Shown here one piece after another: positions 16,377-25,844 of a stretch of 64,000 nt of DNA; the first letter of the stretch is position 1, and each line of letters begins with the position of its first letter. This DNA is from Chitinophaga sp. SYP-B3965. GTDB taxonomy: Bacteria > Bacteroidota > Bacteroidia > Chitinophagales > Chitinophagaceae. The notes beneath the pieces were generated by a model. The model worked only from the letters and a program-made list of their open reading frames with translations. It had not been told where the DNA came from and did no database searches. The translations under genes and the position numbers were made by a program. The stretch covers positions 496,001 to 560,000 of the forward strand of contig NZ_WJFD01000004.1 in the NCBI RefSeq assembly GCF_009647655.1, read 5' to 3'.

Positions 16377-18590
16377 ATGAATCTTAAAAGTATTATCACG
16401 TGTGCGCTCATTGGTATGAGTAGTTTGGCCAAAGCGCAGTCGCTTACATCTTATGTAGATCCTTACATTGGTTCCGGTGGTCACGGACATGTGTTTGTGG
16501 GGGCCAGTGTTCCTTTCGGTGCTATACAACCTGGCCCCACCAATATTTTCAAGGGTTGGGATTGGGATTCCGGGTATAATTATGGGGATAGCATCCTCAT
16601 TGGTTTTGCGCATCTGCATTTGAATGGTACGGGTATTGGTGATCTGGGGGATATCCTCGTGATGCCATATACGGGTGCCATCAAAACAGATAAGGGGACA
16701 GAGAAAAACCATACAGCAGGGTATGCTTCACTTTATACGCATCAGCAGGAAAAAGTAAAACCGGGGTATTATGCTGTGCAGTTACAGGACTACGACATCT
16801 TCGCTGAGCTGACGGCTACAGAGCGTGTGGGTTTTCACCGGTATAAATTTCCAACGGGAAAAACAGCCAGGGTGATTGTTGACCTGAAAGAAGGTACGCA
16901 GGATAAAGCAACAGAAACTTTTATTGAGCAGGTGGATGAACATACTTTTAAAGGTTATCGTTTTTCTTCCGGTTGGGCAAAAGATCAACGGGTTTATTTT
17001 GCGATCCGCACTTCTCTTCCTGTTAAACAGTTTAATGTTTACGACGATAGTAAACAGCTGGAAGGAAAGAGCGGAAAGGGTGCATCTATTAAGGGTTTGA
17101 TGAGCTTTGATGAGACTACTTCATCCTTACAGCTGAAAGTGAGTGTGTCTTCGGTAAGTGCTGATAATGCACTGGCGAACATCAATGCAGAAGCGCCAGG
17201 CTGGAATTTCGATGAAGTAGCTAAACGTGCGGATGAGCAATGGAATAAAGAATTGTCTAAGATCACCGTGGAAACAAAGGATGTACAAAGCAAACGTATC
17301 TTTTATACTTCGCTTTATCATACCATGATCAATCCTTCTGTTTATAGTGATCATAATGGTGATTACCGCGGGCCGGATAAAAAGGTATATGAGAAAGCGC
17401 CCTATACCAGCTATTCTATCTTCTCTATGTGGGATACTTATCGTGCAGCACATCCTTTATATACGATCATTGATACAAAGAGAGCGGCAGACATGATCCG
17501 TACCATGTTGTCTATTTATGAGCAGCAGGGCAAATTGCCTATCTGGCATCTGTATGGTTATGAAACAGGTACCATGGTAGGCATCAGCAGTATACAGATC
17601 ATTGCGGAGGCATACCTCAAAGGTGTCCCCGGGCTGGATGCCACGAAATTATTTGAAGCCATGAAAGCTACGGCTAACACAGATTACCGTGGTCTTGATT
17701 ATGTGAGGGATTTCAAAGCTATCCCGGCTGATAAAGTGCGTGAATCTGTGGCAAGGGGTTTGGAATATGCGATCAGTGATGCCAGCATTGCAGATATGGC
17801 GAAGAAGATGAACAGGAAAGCAGATTACGAGTACTTTTCAAAAAGAGCATCGAACTATAAATTATACTTTGATCCAGCTACAAAGTTTTTCAGGGCTAAA
17901 CTGGCGGATGGTTCCTTCAGGCCGGATTTTGATCCCAGGCGCGCACCGGATCATGATTACACAGAAGGTAATGCATGGCAATATCTCTGGCTGGTGCCGT
18001 ATGATGTACCGGGGCTTTCCAAACTTTTAGGCGGCGATGCTGCATTTGCCAATAAGCTGGATTCTTTCTTCTCAGTAAAAATGAAAGCGGATATGGACCT
18101 GTCTGACCTTACCGGTTTGATTGGTCAGTATGCACATGGTAATGAGCCTGGGCATCATATTCCTTACCTGTATGCTTTTGTTGGTCAGCAATGGAAGGTG
18201 GCGGAAAAAACGCGGTACATCATGAAGGAGTTCTATCATGACAGGCCGGATGGTGTTGTGGGGAATGAAGATTGCGGGCAGATGTCTGCCTGGAATGTAT
18301 TCTCTTCTTTGGGTTTTTATCCGGTGTATCCTGCTTCCGGTGTATATGTGATCGGCAGTCCGTCCCTTGATAAGGGAACGATCAAAACATCGTCCGGTAA
18401 GGACTTTGTGGTGGAAGCGGTGAATAACAGCGTGGAGAATATTTATATTCAGAAGATAGAGTTGAACGGAAAGGCTTATACGAAAAGTTACCTCCTGCAT
18501 ACAGATGTGATGAAAGGTGGTACAATAAAAATGTTCATGGGTAAACAGCCCAATTATAATTTCGGAAAATTAAAAGCAGACAGACCATGA
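16377..18590 (+). CDS. GH92 exo-alpha-mannosidase
   Basis: A 737-residue exported enzyme with signal peptide (about 1-20, SSLAKAQ). GH92 enzymes are calcium-dependent inverting alpha-mannosidases. Visible family blocks are DPYIGSGGHGHVFVGASVPFG near the N-terminus, HLNGTGIGDLGD, FSMWDTYRAAHPLYT, and the C-terminal HGNEPGHHIPYLYAF, where E590 fits the catalytic acid, and GNEDCGQMSAW, where D632 fits the catalytic base region. The stop overlaps the next start by four bases, so it is co-translated with the GH71/99-like gene. Substrate could be yeast mannan, N-glycan or another alpha-mannoside. Confidence 0.93.
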   Translation: MNLKSIITCALIGMSSLAKAQSLTSYVDPYIGSGGHGHVFVGASVPFGAIQPGPTNIFKGWDWDSGYNYGDSILIGFAHLHLNGTGIGDLGDILVMPYTGAIKTDKGTEKNHTAGYASLYTHQQEKVKPGYYAVQLQDYDIFAELTATERVGFHRYKFPTGKTARVIVDLKEGTQDKATETFIEQVDEHTFKGYRFSSGWAKDQRVYFAIRTSLPVKQFNVYDDSKQLEGKSGKGASIKGLMSFDETTSSLQLKVSVSSVSADNALANINAEAPGWNFDEVAKRADEQWNKELSKITVETKDVQSKRIFYTSLYHTMINPSVYSDHNGDYRGPDKKVYEKAPYTSYSIFSMWDTYRAAHPLYTIIDTKRAADMIRTMLSIYEQQGKLPIWHLYGYETGTMVGISSIQIIAEAYLKGVPGLDATKLFEAMKATANTDYRGLDYVRDFKAIPADKVRESVARGLEYAISDASIADMAKKMNRKADYEYFSKRASNYKLYFDPATKFFRAKLADGSFRPDFDPRRAPDHDYTEGNAWQYLWLVPYDVPGLSKLLGGDAAFANKLDSFFSVKMKADMDLSDLTGLIGQYAHGNEPGHHIPYLYAFVGQQWKVAEKTRYIMKEFYHDRPDGVVGNEDCGQMSAWNVFSSLGFYPVYPASGVYVIGSPSLDKGTIKTSSGKDFVVEAVNNSVENIYIQKIELNGKAYTKSYLLHTDVMKGGTIKMFMGKQPNYNFGKLKADRP

Positions 18591-19849
18591 GAAAATATTG
18601 CTTAGGATTGATCATACTGATAGCATTGGCTGGCTTTACTACAGACACTAAATACCGGCCAGATCCCACTACCCTGAATAAAAAAGTAATGTTCGGTTAC
18701 CAGGGCTGGTTTGCTACGCCCAATGATGGTTCTGGTCTCGGTTACTGGAAACATTGGTTCCGCAGTAACAAACCAGATTCCGGTTTTGCTACTTTTGATT
18801 TCTGGCCGGATATGCGGGAATATCCTGCAGCTGTACAGGAAGCTACAGGTATGAAATATGCGGATGGTTCAGCGGCGAAAGTGTATTCCGCTTATCACTA
18901 CGATGTAGTGGACCTTCATTTTAAATGGTTGGCGGAGCATGATCTGGATGGGGTGTTTGAACAACGCTTTGTAACAGAGTTAAAGGGCAGGGCTTCTCTT
19001 AAACATTTTAACCAGGTGGTAAGGAATGTGAAACAGGCGAGTGAAAAATATGAGCGGGTGTATTGCATCATGTATGATATCTCCGGTGCTGGTGAGCAAT
19101 GGAAAGAGATCATTGAAAGAGACTGGAAATACCTGGTGGATTCACTGGAAGTGACAAAAGGCAAATCTTATCTTCATCATGCCGGCCGGCCGCTGGTAGC
19201 AATATGGGGGCTTGGGTTTGATCATACCACTTTTGCTTCTGCTGCAGAAACAGATTCTTTGCTGAATTGGTTTCATAAGGATGCACCTAAAAAGTACCAG
19301 GCTACTATTATGGGTGGTTTGAATAATACCTGGCTGCATCATAACAATGAATGGAAGCCGGTGTATGATAAACTGGATGTGATCAGTCCGTGGTCTGTGG
19401 GCCGCTATAAAGATCATGCAGGTGCGGATAAATTTAAGGATACGGCGGTGGTGCCTGATCAGGCTTATTGCAAAAAGAACAAGATCGATTATATGCCGGT
19501 GATCTGGCCTGGCTTTTCCTGGTATAATCTCCGGAATGGCAGAACGCCCTTTAACCAGATCCCGCGGAATGGCGGGAATTTCTACTGGCATCAATCTTAT
19601 AATGTGATCAGTGCGGGCGTGAATATGGTGTACATCGCTATGTATGACGAGGTGGATGAAGGCACGGCTATGTACAAACTGGCGCCTACAGCAGCAGAGA
19701 AACCGGTGAATGCAAAATATCTTTCGCTGGATCAGGATGGTACAGCTTTGCCGGCAGATTGGTATCTTCGTCTGGCAGGTGCAACCAGTCAGATTGTTCG
19801 TGGGAAAGCACCAAATGTGGCAACGATCCCTGTTAAACAAAAGAACTGA
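18587..19849 (+). CDS. GH71/99-like exported glycosidase
   Basis: A 420-residue protein with a short signal peptide. The series VMFGYQGWF, GYWKHWF, DFWPDMREYP, HFKWLAEHDLDGVFEQRF, MYDISG, and INPWSVGRY-like ISPWSVGRY corresponds to the GH71/GH99-like TIM-barrel group related to endo-alpha-mannosidase/mannanase enzymes. VIWPGFSWYNL and DEVDEGTAMYK complete the pattern. Being between GH92 and GH95, an endo-acting role on a mannose-containing glycan is plausible but not proven. Start and stop both overlap neighbours (four bases and one base), so the three genes form a tight operon. Confidence 0.8.
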   Translation: MRKYCLGLIILIALAGFTTDTKYRPDPTTLNKKVMFGYQGWFATPNDGSGLGYWKHWFRSNKPDSGFATFDFWPDMREYPAAVQEATGMKYADGSAAKVYSAYHYDVVDLHFKWLAEHDLDGVFEQRFVTELKGRASLKHFNQVVRNVKQASEKYERVYCIMYDISGAGEQWKEIIERDWKYLVDSLEVTKGKSYLHHAGRPLVAIWGLGFDHTTFASAAETDSLLNWFHKDAPKKYQATIMGGLNNTWLHHNNEWKPVYDKLDVISPWSVGRYKDHAGADKFKDTAVVPDQAYCKKNKIDYMPVIWPGFSWYNLRNGRTPFNQIPRNGGNFYWHQSYNVISAGVNMVYIAMYDEVDEGTAMYKLAPTAAEKPVNAKYLSLDQDGTALPADWYLRLAGATSQIVRGKAPNVATIPVKQKN

Positions 19850-22296
19850 TGTATAGAAAAATAATTGTTTGCCTGGCTGCAGTGGCAGTATCCTTTTCTG
19901 CTTTTGCACAGAACCGGTTATGGTACAATTCCCCTGCAGGTAAAGTTTGGGAAGCTGCGTTGCCATTAGGTAACGGAAGGCTGGCCGCAATGGTGTATGG
20001 CAATCCGGCTTCGGAGCTGATCCGGTTAAACGAATCTACTATCTGGAGCGGCGGACCAAATCGTAATGATAATCCTGATGCGCTGGCTGCTTTGCCAGAA
20101 GTGAGGAAACTGATCTTTGAAGGGAAACATAAAGAAGCCAGTAAGCTGGCTACAGAGAAAATGCAATCAAAGATCCACGGTATGAAGTATCAGCCAGCCG
20201 GTGATCTGAAACTGGATTTTCCGGGACATGCTGTTTTTGAAAACTATTACCGGGAATTGGATCTGGGAAGTGCAGTAGCTAAAACAAGCTATCGTGTGAA
20301 TGGTGTGCAATATACCCGCAGTGTATTTGCTACTGTGCCCGGGCAGGTGATTGTTGTGCGATTGACAGCTGATAAGCCGGGTAGTATTAGTTTTACGGCA
20401 GCACTTGTTACAGAGCATAAGCCATCTGCTGTTGCTGTAGTGGGGAATGATGAATTAGTGATGTCCGGCACTACGAGTAATAAAGATGGTGTAACGGGGA
20501 AAGTGAAATTCCAGACCCTGGCAAAGGTGCGTGCAGAAGGAGGGAGTGTTAAGTCTACGGGGAATGCCGTGAATGTTACGAATGCCAATGCGGTCACTAT
20601 TTATATATCCATCGCTACAAATTACGTCAACTATAATGATATCAGTGCGGATGAAGGTAAACGTGCATCGGCTTATCTGACAAAAGCACTGCAAAAGAAT
20701 TATGCCACTTTGCTCAAAGAACATGTGGCTGCTTATCAGCATTACTTTAATCGAGTGAAGCTTGACCTTGGCAGTACGGACTCCACGAAGAACCCTACAG
20801 ATGTACGGTTGAGGGATTTTGCCAATGGCAATGATCCGCAATTTGCTGCGTTGTATTTTCAGTTTGGCCGTTACCTGCTGATCTCTGCATCGCAACCTGG
20901 CGGGCAGCCTGCTAACTTGCAGGGGATCTGGAATGATAAGATGGATCCGCCATGGGGAAGTAAGTACACCATCAACATCAACACGGAAATGAATTACTGG
21001 CCGGCGGAGGAAACGAACCTTACAGAAATGCATGATCCGTTGATCCAGATGGTTAGAGAATTATCTGTAACAGGACAGGGCACTGCACGTAATATGTATG
21101 GTGCCGGAGGATGGGTAACACATCACAATACTGATCTATGGCGTATTACAGGACCAGTGGATCCCATCTTTTATGCTATGTGGCCAATGGGTGGTGCATG
21201 GCTGAGCAGGCATACCTGGGAAAAATTCCTTTTCGGCGGAGATAAAAAGTATCTGCAAACTGTGTACCCGGCTTTGAAAGGTGCATCGCAATTCTATCTT
21301 GATTATTTGATAGAGGAACCCACGCATAAATGGTTGGTGGTAGCACCTTCCATTTCTCCGGAAAATGCTCCGAAAGCACATCCCGGTGTTTCTATGGCTG
21401 CGGGTGTTACAATGGATAATCAATTGGTGTTTGATCTGTTTACCAATACTATTCGTGCTGCAGAAGTATTGAATATAGATAAGGAGATGGTGGTGAAGAT
21501 GAAAGCAGCGCGCAAGCGGTTACCACCTATGCAGGTGGGCCAGCATGGCCAGTTGCAGGAGTGGCTGGAAGACTTAGATAATCCGGATGATAAGCATAGA
21601 CATGTGTCTCATTTGTTTGGATTGTATCCGGGCAATCAGATCTCTCCTTTCCGTACACCGGAGTTATTTGAAGCTTCGCGTAATTCACTGATCCAGCGGG
21701 GAGATATATCTACCGGCTGGTCTATGGGTTGGAAAGTGAACCTCTGGGCGAGATTGCTGGATGGTGATCATGCTTACAAACTTATTCGTAATCAGTTAAC
21801 ACCGGCAGGATTAAATAAAGGAGAGAACAGTGGTGGTGGAACTTATGATAATTTGTTTGATGCACATCCTCCTTTTCAGATAGATGGTAACTTTGGCTGC
21901 ACGGCAGGTATCACTGAAATGTTGATGCAGAGCCATGACGGGGCTATTCATTTATTGCCTGCTTTACCCCGTGAATGGCAAAGCGGCAGTGTTAGCGGTT
22001 TGCGGACACGCGGAGGATTTGAGATAAAAGAATTAGTGTGGAAGGATGGGCAAGTGGTGAAGCTGACCATCAAATCAACGCTGGGAGGTAATTGCCGCCT
22101 GCGTGTGCCGAATGTTTTAAAAGGGATCAATAAAGCTGCAACGAAAGGAGAGAATCCCAATCCTTTCTTTGTAATAGAGAATACAGCCGCGCCCGTTATT
22201 TCCGATAAAGCAAAACTTACGCTGCCTTCTTTGAAGGAAACGATATTATATGATGTGGTTACCCAGCCGGGTAAGACCTATACGTTCTCTAAATAA
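19849..22296 (+). CDS. GH95 alpha-L-fucosidase (or alpha-L-galactosidase)
   Basis: An 815-residue exported enzyme with signal peptide (about 1-20, SAFAQ). Family blocks: LWYNSPAGKVWEAALPLGNGRLAAMVYG at the N-terminus (read in two pieces), the catalytic-region GIWNDKMDPPWGSKYTIN and INTEMNYWPAEETNL with the asparagines that activate water, LQEWLEDLDNPDDKHRHVSHL with the proposed acid, and the C-terminal HPPFQIDGNFGCTAGITEML. GH95 enzymes invert and remove alpha-1,2-linked L-fucose, or L-galactose in some members. It ends the upstream operon; two hairpins follow. Confidence 0.92.
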   Translation: MYRKIIVCLAAVAVSFSAFAQNRLWYNSPAGKVWEAALPLGNGRLAAMVYGNPASELIRLNESTIWSGGPNRNDNPDALAALPEVRKLIFEGKHKEASKLATEKMQSKIHGMKYQPAGDLKLDFPGHAVFENYYRELDLGSAVAKTSYRVNGVQYTRSVFATVPGQVIVVRLTADKPGSISFTAALVTEHKPSAVAVVGNDELVMSGTTSNKDGVTGKVKFQTLAKVRAEGGSVKSTGNAVNVTNANAVTIYISIATNYVNYNDISADEGKRASAYLTKALQKNYATLLKEHVAAYQHYFNRVKLDLGSTDSTKNPTDVRLRDFANGNDPQFAALYFQFGRYLLISASQPGGQPANLQGIWNDKMDPPWGSKYTININTEMNYWPAEETNLTEMHDPLIQMVRELSVTGQGTARNMYGAGGWVTHHNTDLWRITGPVDPIFYAMWPMGGAWLSRHTWEKFLFGGDKKYLQTVYPALKGASQFYLDYLIEEPTHKWLVVAPSISPENAPKAHPGVSMAAGVTMDNQLVFDLFTNTIRAAEVLNIDKEMVVKMKAARKRLPPMQVGQHGQLQEWLEDLDNPDDKHRHVSHLFGLYPGNQISPFRTPELFEASRNSLIQRGDISTGWSMGWKVNLWARLLDGDHAYKLIRNQLTPAGLNKGENSGGGTYDNLFDAHPPFQIDGNFGCTAGITEMLMQSHDGAIHLLPALPREWQSGSVSGLRTRGGFEIKELVWKDGQVVKLTIKSTLGGNCRLRVPNVLKGINKAATKGENPNPFFVIENTAAPVISDKAKLTLPSLKETILYDVVTQPGKTYTFSK

Positions 22297-22318
22297 GGCA
22301 ACGATGTATTCTATAGCC

Positions 22319-22394
22319 ACCTGCTTTAGCAGGTAAGGCATATTCCTCTAATTAAAGTTCATTGCATGCCTGCTGTAAGATGCAGGCATGCAAT
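22319..22394 (+). terminator. two consecutive hairpins after GH95
   Basis: Hairpin 1 is ACCTGC-TTTA-GCAGGT (22319-22334). Hairpin 2 has a perfect 13-bp stem starting ATTGCATGCCTGC (22361-22373) and closing at 22382-22394 with an 8-base loop. A T-rich tail is weak, so termination efficiency is uncertain. Confidence 0.6.
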
Positions 22395-22584
22395 CATTTA
22401 ACCCCAGCCCCTTCCTGCTTCGCTTTAAAGGGGGTTTAATTCTATTTAAATACTTTACATTTTGTTAACGCAGCTTGCTAGATTCTTCTGGCATTAAGGG
22501 CTTTCTTTGTACTGAAATCAGGTATTCGGGCTCATTTAAGGACAAAAATGTCAAAAAGTACATTAAAAAAGCTTTTTTGGAAGC

Positions 22585-22604
22585 TTTAATTATGTTTAAT
22601 TATG
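22585..22604 (+). promoter_or_regulatory. tandem 10-bp direct repeat upstream of susC
   Basis: TTTAATTATG occurs twice without spacing (22585-22594, 22595-22604), about 120 bases before the susC start and just after the palindrome at 22565-22578. Repeats one helical turn apart are typical of AraC-type or response-regulator sites. Role inferred only. Confidence 0.45.
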
Positions 22605-22725
22605 CTTTATTTGGGTACTAGATTGTTAGAGGATAAAGTCATCTCCCACGACTCTCCTTTAACATTACGCTATTACGCTCATACTTAAGGGGGCTTATAC
22701 CACTAATGAAAAAAACTGAACCAAC

Positions 22726-25700
22726 ATGCGTGCAAAACTTTACTATTCCATTATGAGAGAGGGGCGTTCCCTGCTCCTTTTATGCTTTCTACTCTGTGCC
22801 GCATCTGCATTTAGCCAGACAGCCACAGAACGTAAGATCAGCGGAAATGTTACGGATGAAAGCGGTTTGGCGCTTCCCGGTGTTTCTGTATCTGTGAAAG
22901 GATCCCGCACCGGTGTTTCTACCGGCAACGATGGTTCTTATACCATTAATGCAGCAAAGGGTGCTACCTTATTATTCCGCTTTATCGGATTTGAAGAGCA
23001 ACAGGTAGCGGTGGGTGAGTTATCCACTTTGAACGTTCGCCTTAAAACTTCTTCCAGTTCATTAAATGAAGTGGTGGTGGTGAGTTACGGAACACAAACC
23101 AACCGTGCCGTAACAGGATCTATTGCTACCATCAAAGCCGCTACCATGGAAGATTACCCGGTAGCGCAATTTACACAGCAATTGCAGGGTAAACTGGCAG
23201 GTGTGCAGATCAATGCTGCAAACGGCCAACCAGGCAGAGGAATGGAAGTGAGGATCAGGGGTGCAGCTTCGCTGACTGCTGGTAATTCTCCTTTGTATGT
23301 AATTGATGGTATCCCTATTACAGGGAGCATTAATAATATTAACCCTGCGGAAATTGAAACCTTCACGGTGCTGAAAGATGCATCTGCCAGTGCGTTGTAT
23401 GGTTCCCGTGCAGCAAATGGTGTGGTGTTGATCACTACCAAACATGCCAAACCGGGAGAATCAAAAATTCAACTGAGTGCTAATTATGGTGTGCAGGCTG
23501 TTCCACAACGTGGTCGCCCTGAGATGATGAATGCCCGTGAGTTTGCAGAGTTCCAGAATGAATTTTACCAGGACAGGGTGAAATATGAAAACTTTACAGG
23601 TGCTTTGAACCCGGCGTATGCCAATCCTGAAAGATATGGAGAAGGTACTAACTGGTTCGATTATATGATGCGTGAAGCAGCTATCCAGGATTATAATGTG
23701 GTAATATCTACCGCTAAGGAAAATTCTTCCTCTACTATTGTAGCTGGTTATTTTAACCAGGAAGGTGTGATGAAGAATACGGATGTAAAACGTTTCTCCT
23801 TACGCATGAACCAGGATTTTTCCCTGAGTAATAAAGTGAAAGTAGGTTTTGGCCTGGCGCCCAGTTACAGGATAGATCACAATGCGCGGATCAATTCTGA
23901 AGGGGTAGGCCAGTTGCTGAGTGCGGCAGTGAAATCATCTCCATTAATTTCTCCTGTGGATGAAAACGGCGAGATGCCTTATTCTTCTTCTTCTCCGGGT
24001 ATGATCGCTAACACGAATCCTTACAAGATATTGATGTTAATGAAGGATGATTATAAAACTACCCGGTTGCTGGGTAATGCTTATTTCAATTATGAATTCT
24101 TAACAGGGCTGACCCTGAAAACGAGTATCGCATTGGATCTTGGAAGCGAAAGCCGTAACCGGTTCGTTCCTAAATCAATTTCCGGCGCAGCTGCTGCGGG
24201 GCAAGCGACTTCTACAACAGAAGGTACAGGTACCTATTCCTCCGTTAATAACTATTCCTGGACGGCAGATGCGAACCTGAATTATGTAAAAACATTTAAC
24301 AGGGATCATAACCTGGAAGTATTGGCTGGTTATTCTGTGCAGAAATTTGAATCCGGCAGCGGGTCTGTGAACGGAACCAATTTCCCCGGTGACGATATTC
24401 CTTACCTGAACCAGGCTACACTCATTTCTTCCGGTGCGAGCAGTGCTTATGCTTATTCGCTGTTGTCTGTATTGGGCCGTGTTAATTATAACTACAAAGG
24501 CAAGTATCTCCTGGAAGCAGCTATGCGGCAGGATGGATCTTCCCGGTTTGGCAGCGAAAGCAGGTACGGTTTCTTCCCTTCTGTTTCTGTAGGATGGGTA
24601 TTAAGTGATGAAGCTTTTATGAAGAGCATACCAGCTGTTAACTTATTGAAACTGCGCGCCAGTTATGGTATAACAGGTAATAATGATATCGGGAACTATA
24701 AATTCATTTCCGGCATTGGTACCTATAATTATGTGTTCAATAACACATTGACATCCGGCCAAACGATCAGCTCCCTGGAGAACTCTGAACTGGCCTGGGA
24801 ACGTAATAAATCATTTGATATAGGGCTGGACCTTTCTGTGCTCAATAACAGGATCTCCTTTACCTACGACTACTACCACAAATTAACGGATGGTTTATTG
24901 TTTGATACGCCCATCCCGCGTGGATCTGGTTTCACTTCCATTGCTTACAACGTAGGAACATTTAAAATGTGGGGACATGAGTTCACCATCAATACCGTGA
25001 ACCTGACCGGCAAACTGAAATGGAATTCGAATTTCAATATCTCCTTTGATAAGAACCAGGTGGTGAAGCTGGTGAGTCCGGGTTACCTGGATAGAGTTAC
25101 CAGTGTGAATTCCAATTATTATCGTAACCAGGAAGGATACCCGCTGGGCATGTTCTTTGGTTTTATGAACGATGGTCTTTACCTCACACAACATGACCTG
25201 GATAATTCTGCTGTTCAGGCTACTTCCCGCATTGGTACCGTGAGATATAAAGATATAAAAGCGGATGGAACGATTGATGCAGCAGATCGCACTTTCATAG
25301 GTAATCCTAATCCTGATTTTATTTTCGGTTTTACGAATACATTCAATTACGGAAATTTTGATCTGGCTATTGCTATGTCTGGCTCTGTGGGCAACGACAT
25401 CTTTAATGCCACACATCAGTACACAGAAAACCTGGATGGTGCTTTCAATATTACGAAGGATGCCAAGAACCGCTGGCGTTCACCAGAGAATCCGGGCAGC
25501 GGTTATTTTACCAGCACTTACGCGGGTTCTACTGGTCCTTGGAGAGCATCGCAGAGCCTCTTCGTTGAAGATGGTTCTCATCTGACGGTGAAGAACATTA
25601 CACTGGGTTATAACTGTCCGGTAAAAGGATTACTGATGAAGAACATTCGTTTATACGCTTCTGTTCAGCAGGCGTTTGTACTCACAAACTACTCTGGTCT

Positions 25701-25818
25701 GAATCCGGAAGTAAGTCTGGAAGGGGAAGCTTCCGCCGGTAAAGGTATTGGTATTGACGAATGGGCTTATCCTATTCCGCGTACCTTCTCATTTGGCCTG
25801 ACAGCTACCTTTAAATAA
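22726..25818 (+). CDS. SusC/RagA-type TonB-dependent outer-membrane transporter (PUL 1)
   Basis: A 1030-residue transporter. A signal peptide (cut near SAFSQ, residue 31; a second start at 22753 is equally possible) is followed by a carboxypeptidase-D-like regulatory domain (GNVTDESGLALPGVSVSVKG, about 40-110), a plug domain with NEVVVVSYGTQ and SPLYVIDGIPITG, and a 22-strand barrel ending in FSFGLTATFK. No STN domain precedes it, so it is not wired to a FecR-type anti-sigma. With SusD it imports glycan oligosaccharides using TonB energy. It lies 26 bases before its SusD partner. Confidence 0.95.
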   Translation: MRAKLYYSIMREGRSLLLLCFLLCAASAFSQTATERKISGNVTDESGLALPGVSVSVKGSRTGVSTGNDGSYTINAAKGATLLFRFIGFEEQQVAVGELSTLNVRLKTSSSSLNEVVVVSYGTQTNRAVTGSIATIKAATMEDYPVAQFTQQLQGKLAGVQINAANGQPGRGMEVRIRGAASLTAGNSPLYVIDGIPITGSINNINPAEIETFTVLKDASASALYGSRAANGVVLITTKHAKPGESKIQLSANYGVQAVPQRGRPEMMNAREFAEFQNEFYQDRVKYENFTGALNPAYANPERYGEGTNWFDYMMREAAIQDYNVVISTAKENSSSTIVAGYFNQEGVMKNTDVKRFSLRMNQDFSLSNKVKVGFGLAPSYRIDHNARINSEGVGQLLSAAVKSSPLISPVDENGEMPYSSSSPGMIANTNPYKILMLMKDDYKTTRLLGNAYFNYEFLTGLTLKTSIALDLGSESRNRFVPKSISGAAAAGQATSTTEGTGTYSSVNNYSWTADANLNYVKTFNRDHNLEVLAGYSVQKFESGSGSVNGTNFPGDDIPYLNQATLISSGASSAYAYSLLSVLGRVNYNYKGKYLLEAAMRQDGSSRFGSESRYGFFPSVSVGWVLSDEAFMKSIPAVNLLKLRASYGITGNNDIGNYKFISGIGTYNYVFNNTLTSGQTISSLENSELAWERNKSFDIGLDLSVLNNRISFTYDYYHKLTDGLLFDTPIPRGSGFTSIAYNVGTFKMWGHEFTINTVNLTGKLKWNSNFNISFDKNQVVKLVSPGYLDRVTSVNSNYYRNQEGYPLGMFFGFMNDGLYLTQHDLDNSAVQATSRIGTVRYKDIKADGTIDAADRTFIGNPNPDFIFGFTNTFNYGNFDLAIAMSGSVGNDIFNATHQYTENLDGAFNITKDAKNRWRSPENPGSGYFTSTYAGSTGPWRASQSLFVEDGSHLTVKNITLGYNCPVKGLLMKNIRLYASVQQAFVLTNYSGLNPEVSLEGEASAGKGIGIDEWAYPIPRTFSFGLTATFK

Positions 25819-25844
25819 CATCTACTAATTTTCAAAATCCAGAT

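Larger units (their letters stand above)
22297..22725. other. 429-base intergenic region before susC (PUL 1)
   Basis: No gene is seen. It holds two hairpins after GH95 (22319-22334 and 22361-22394), a C/G-rich inverted segment around 22401-22438 (AACCCC on the left and GGGGTT on the right), a perfect 14-bp palindrome AAAAAAGCTTTTTT (22565-22578), and two adjacent identical 10-bp repeats (22585-22604). No ECF sigma, FecR or hybrid sensor gene accompanies this locus inside the window, so these are the only local candidates for regulation. Confidence 0.7.

Noticed and set aside
22401..22438. C-rich/G-rich inverted segment as a transposon end or REP element
   Set aside because: Only one copy was found in the window and arms are short (six bases), with no target duplication or transposase.
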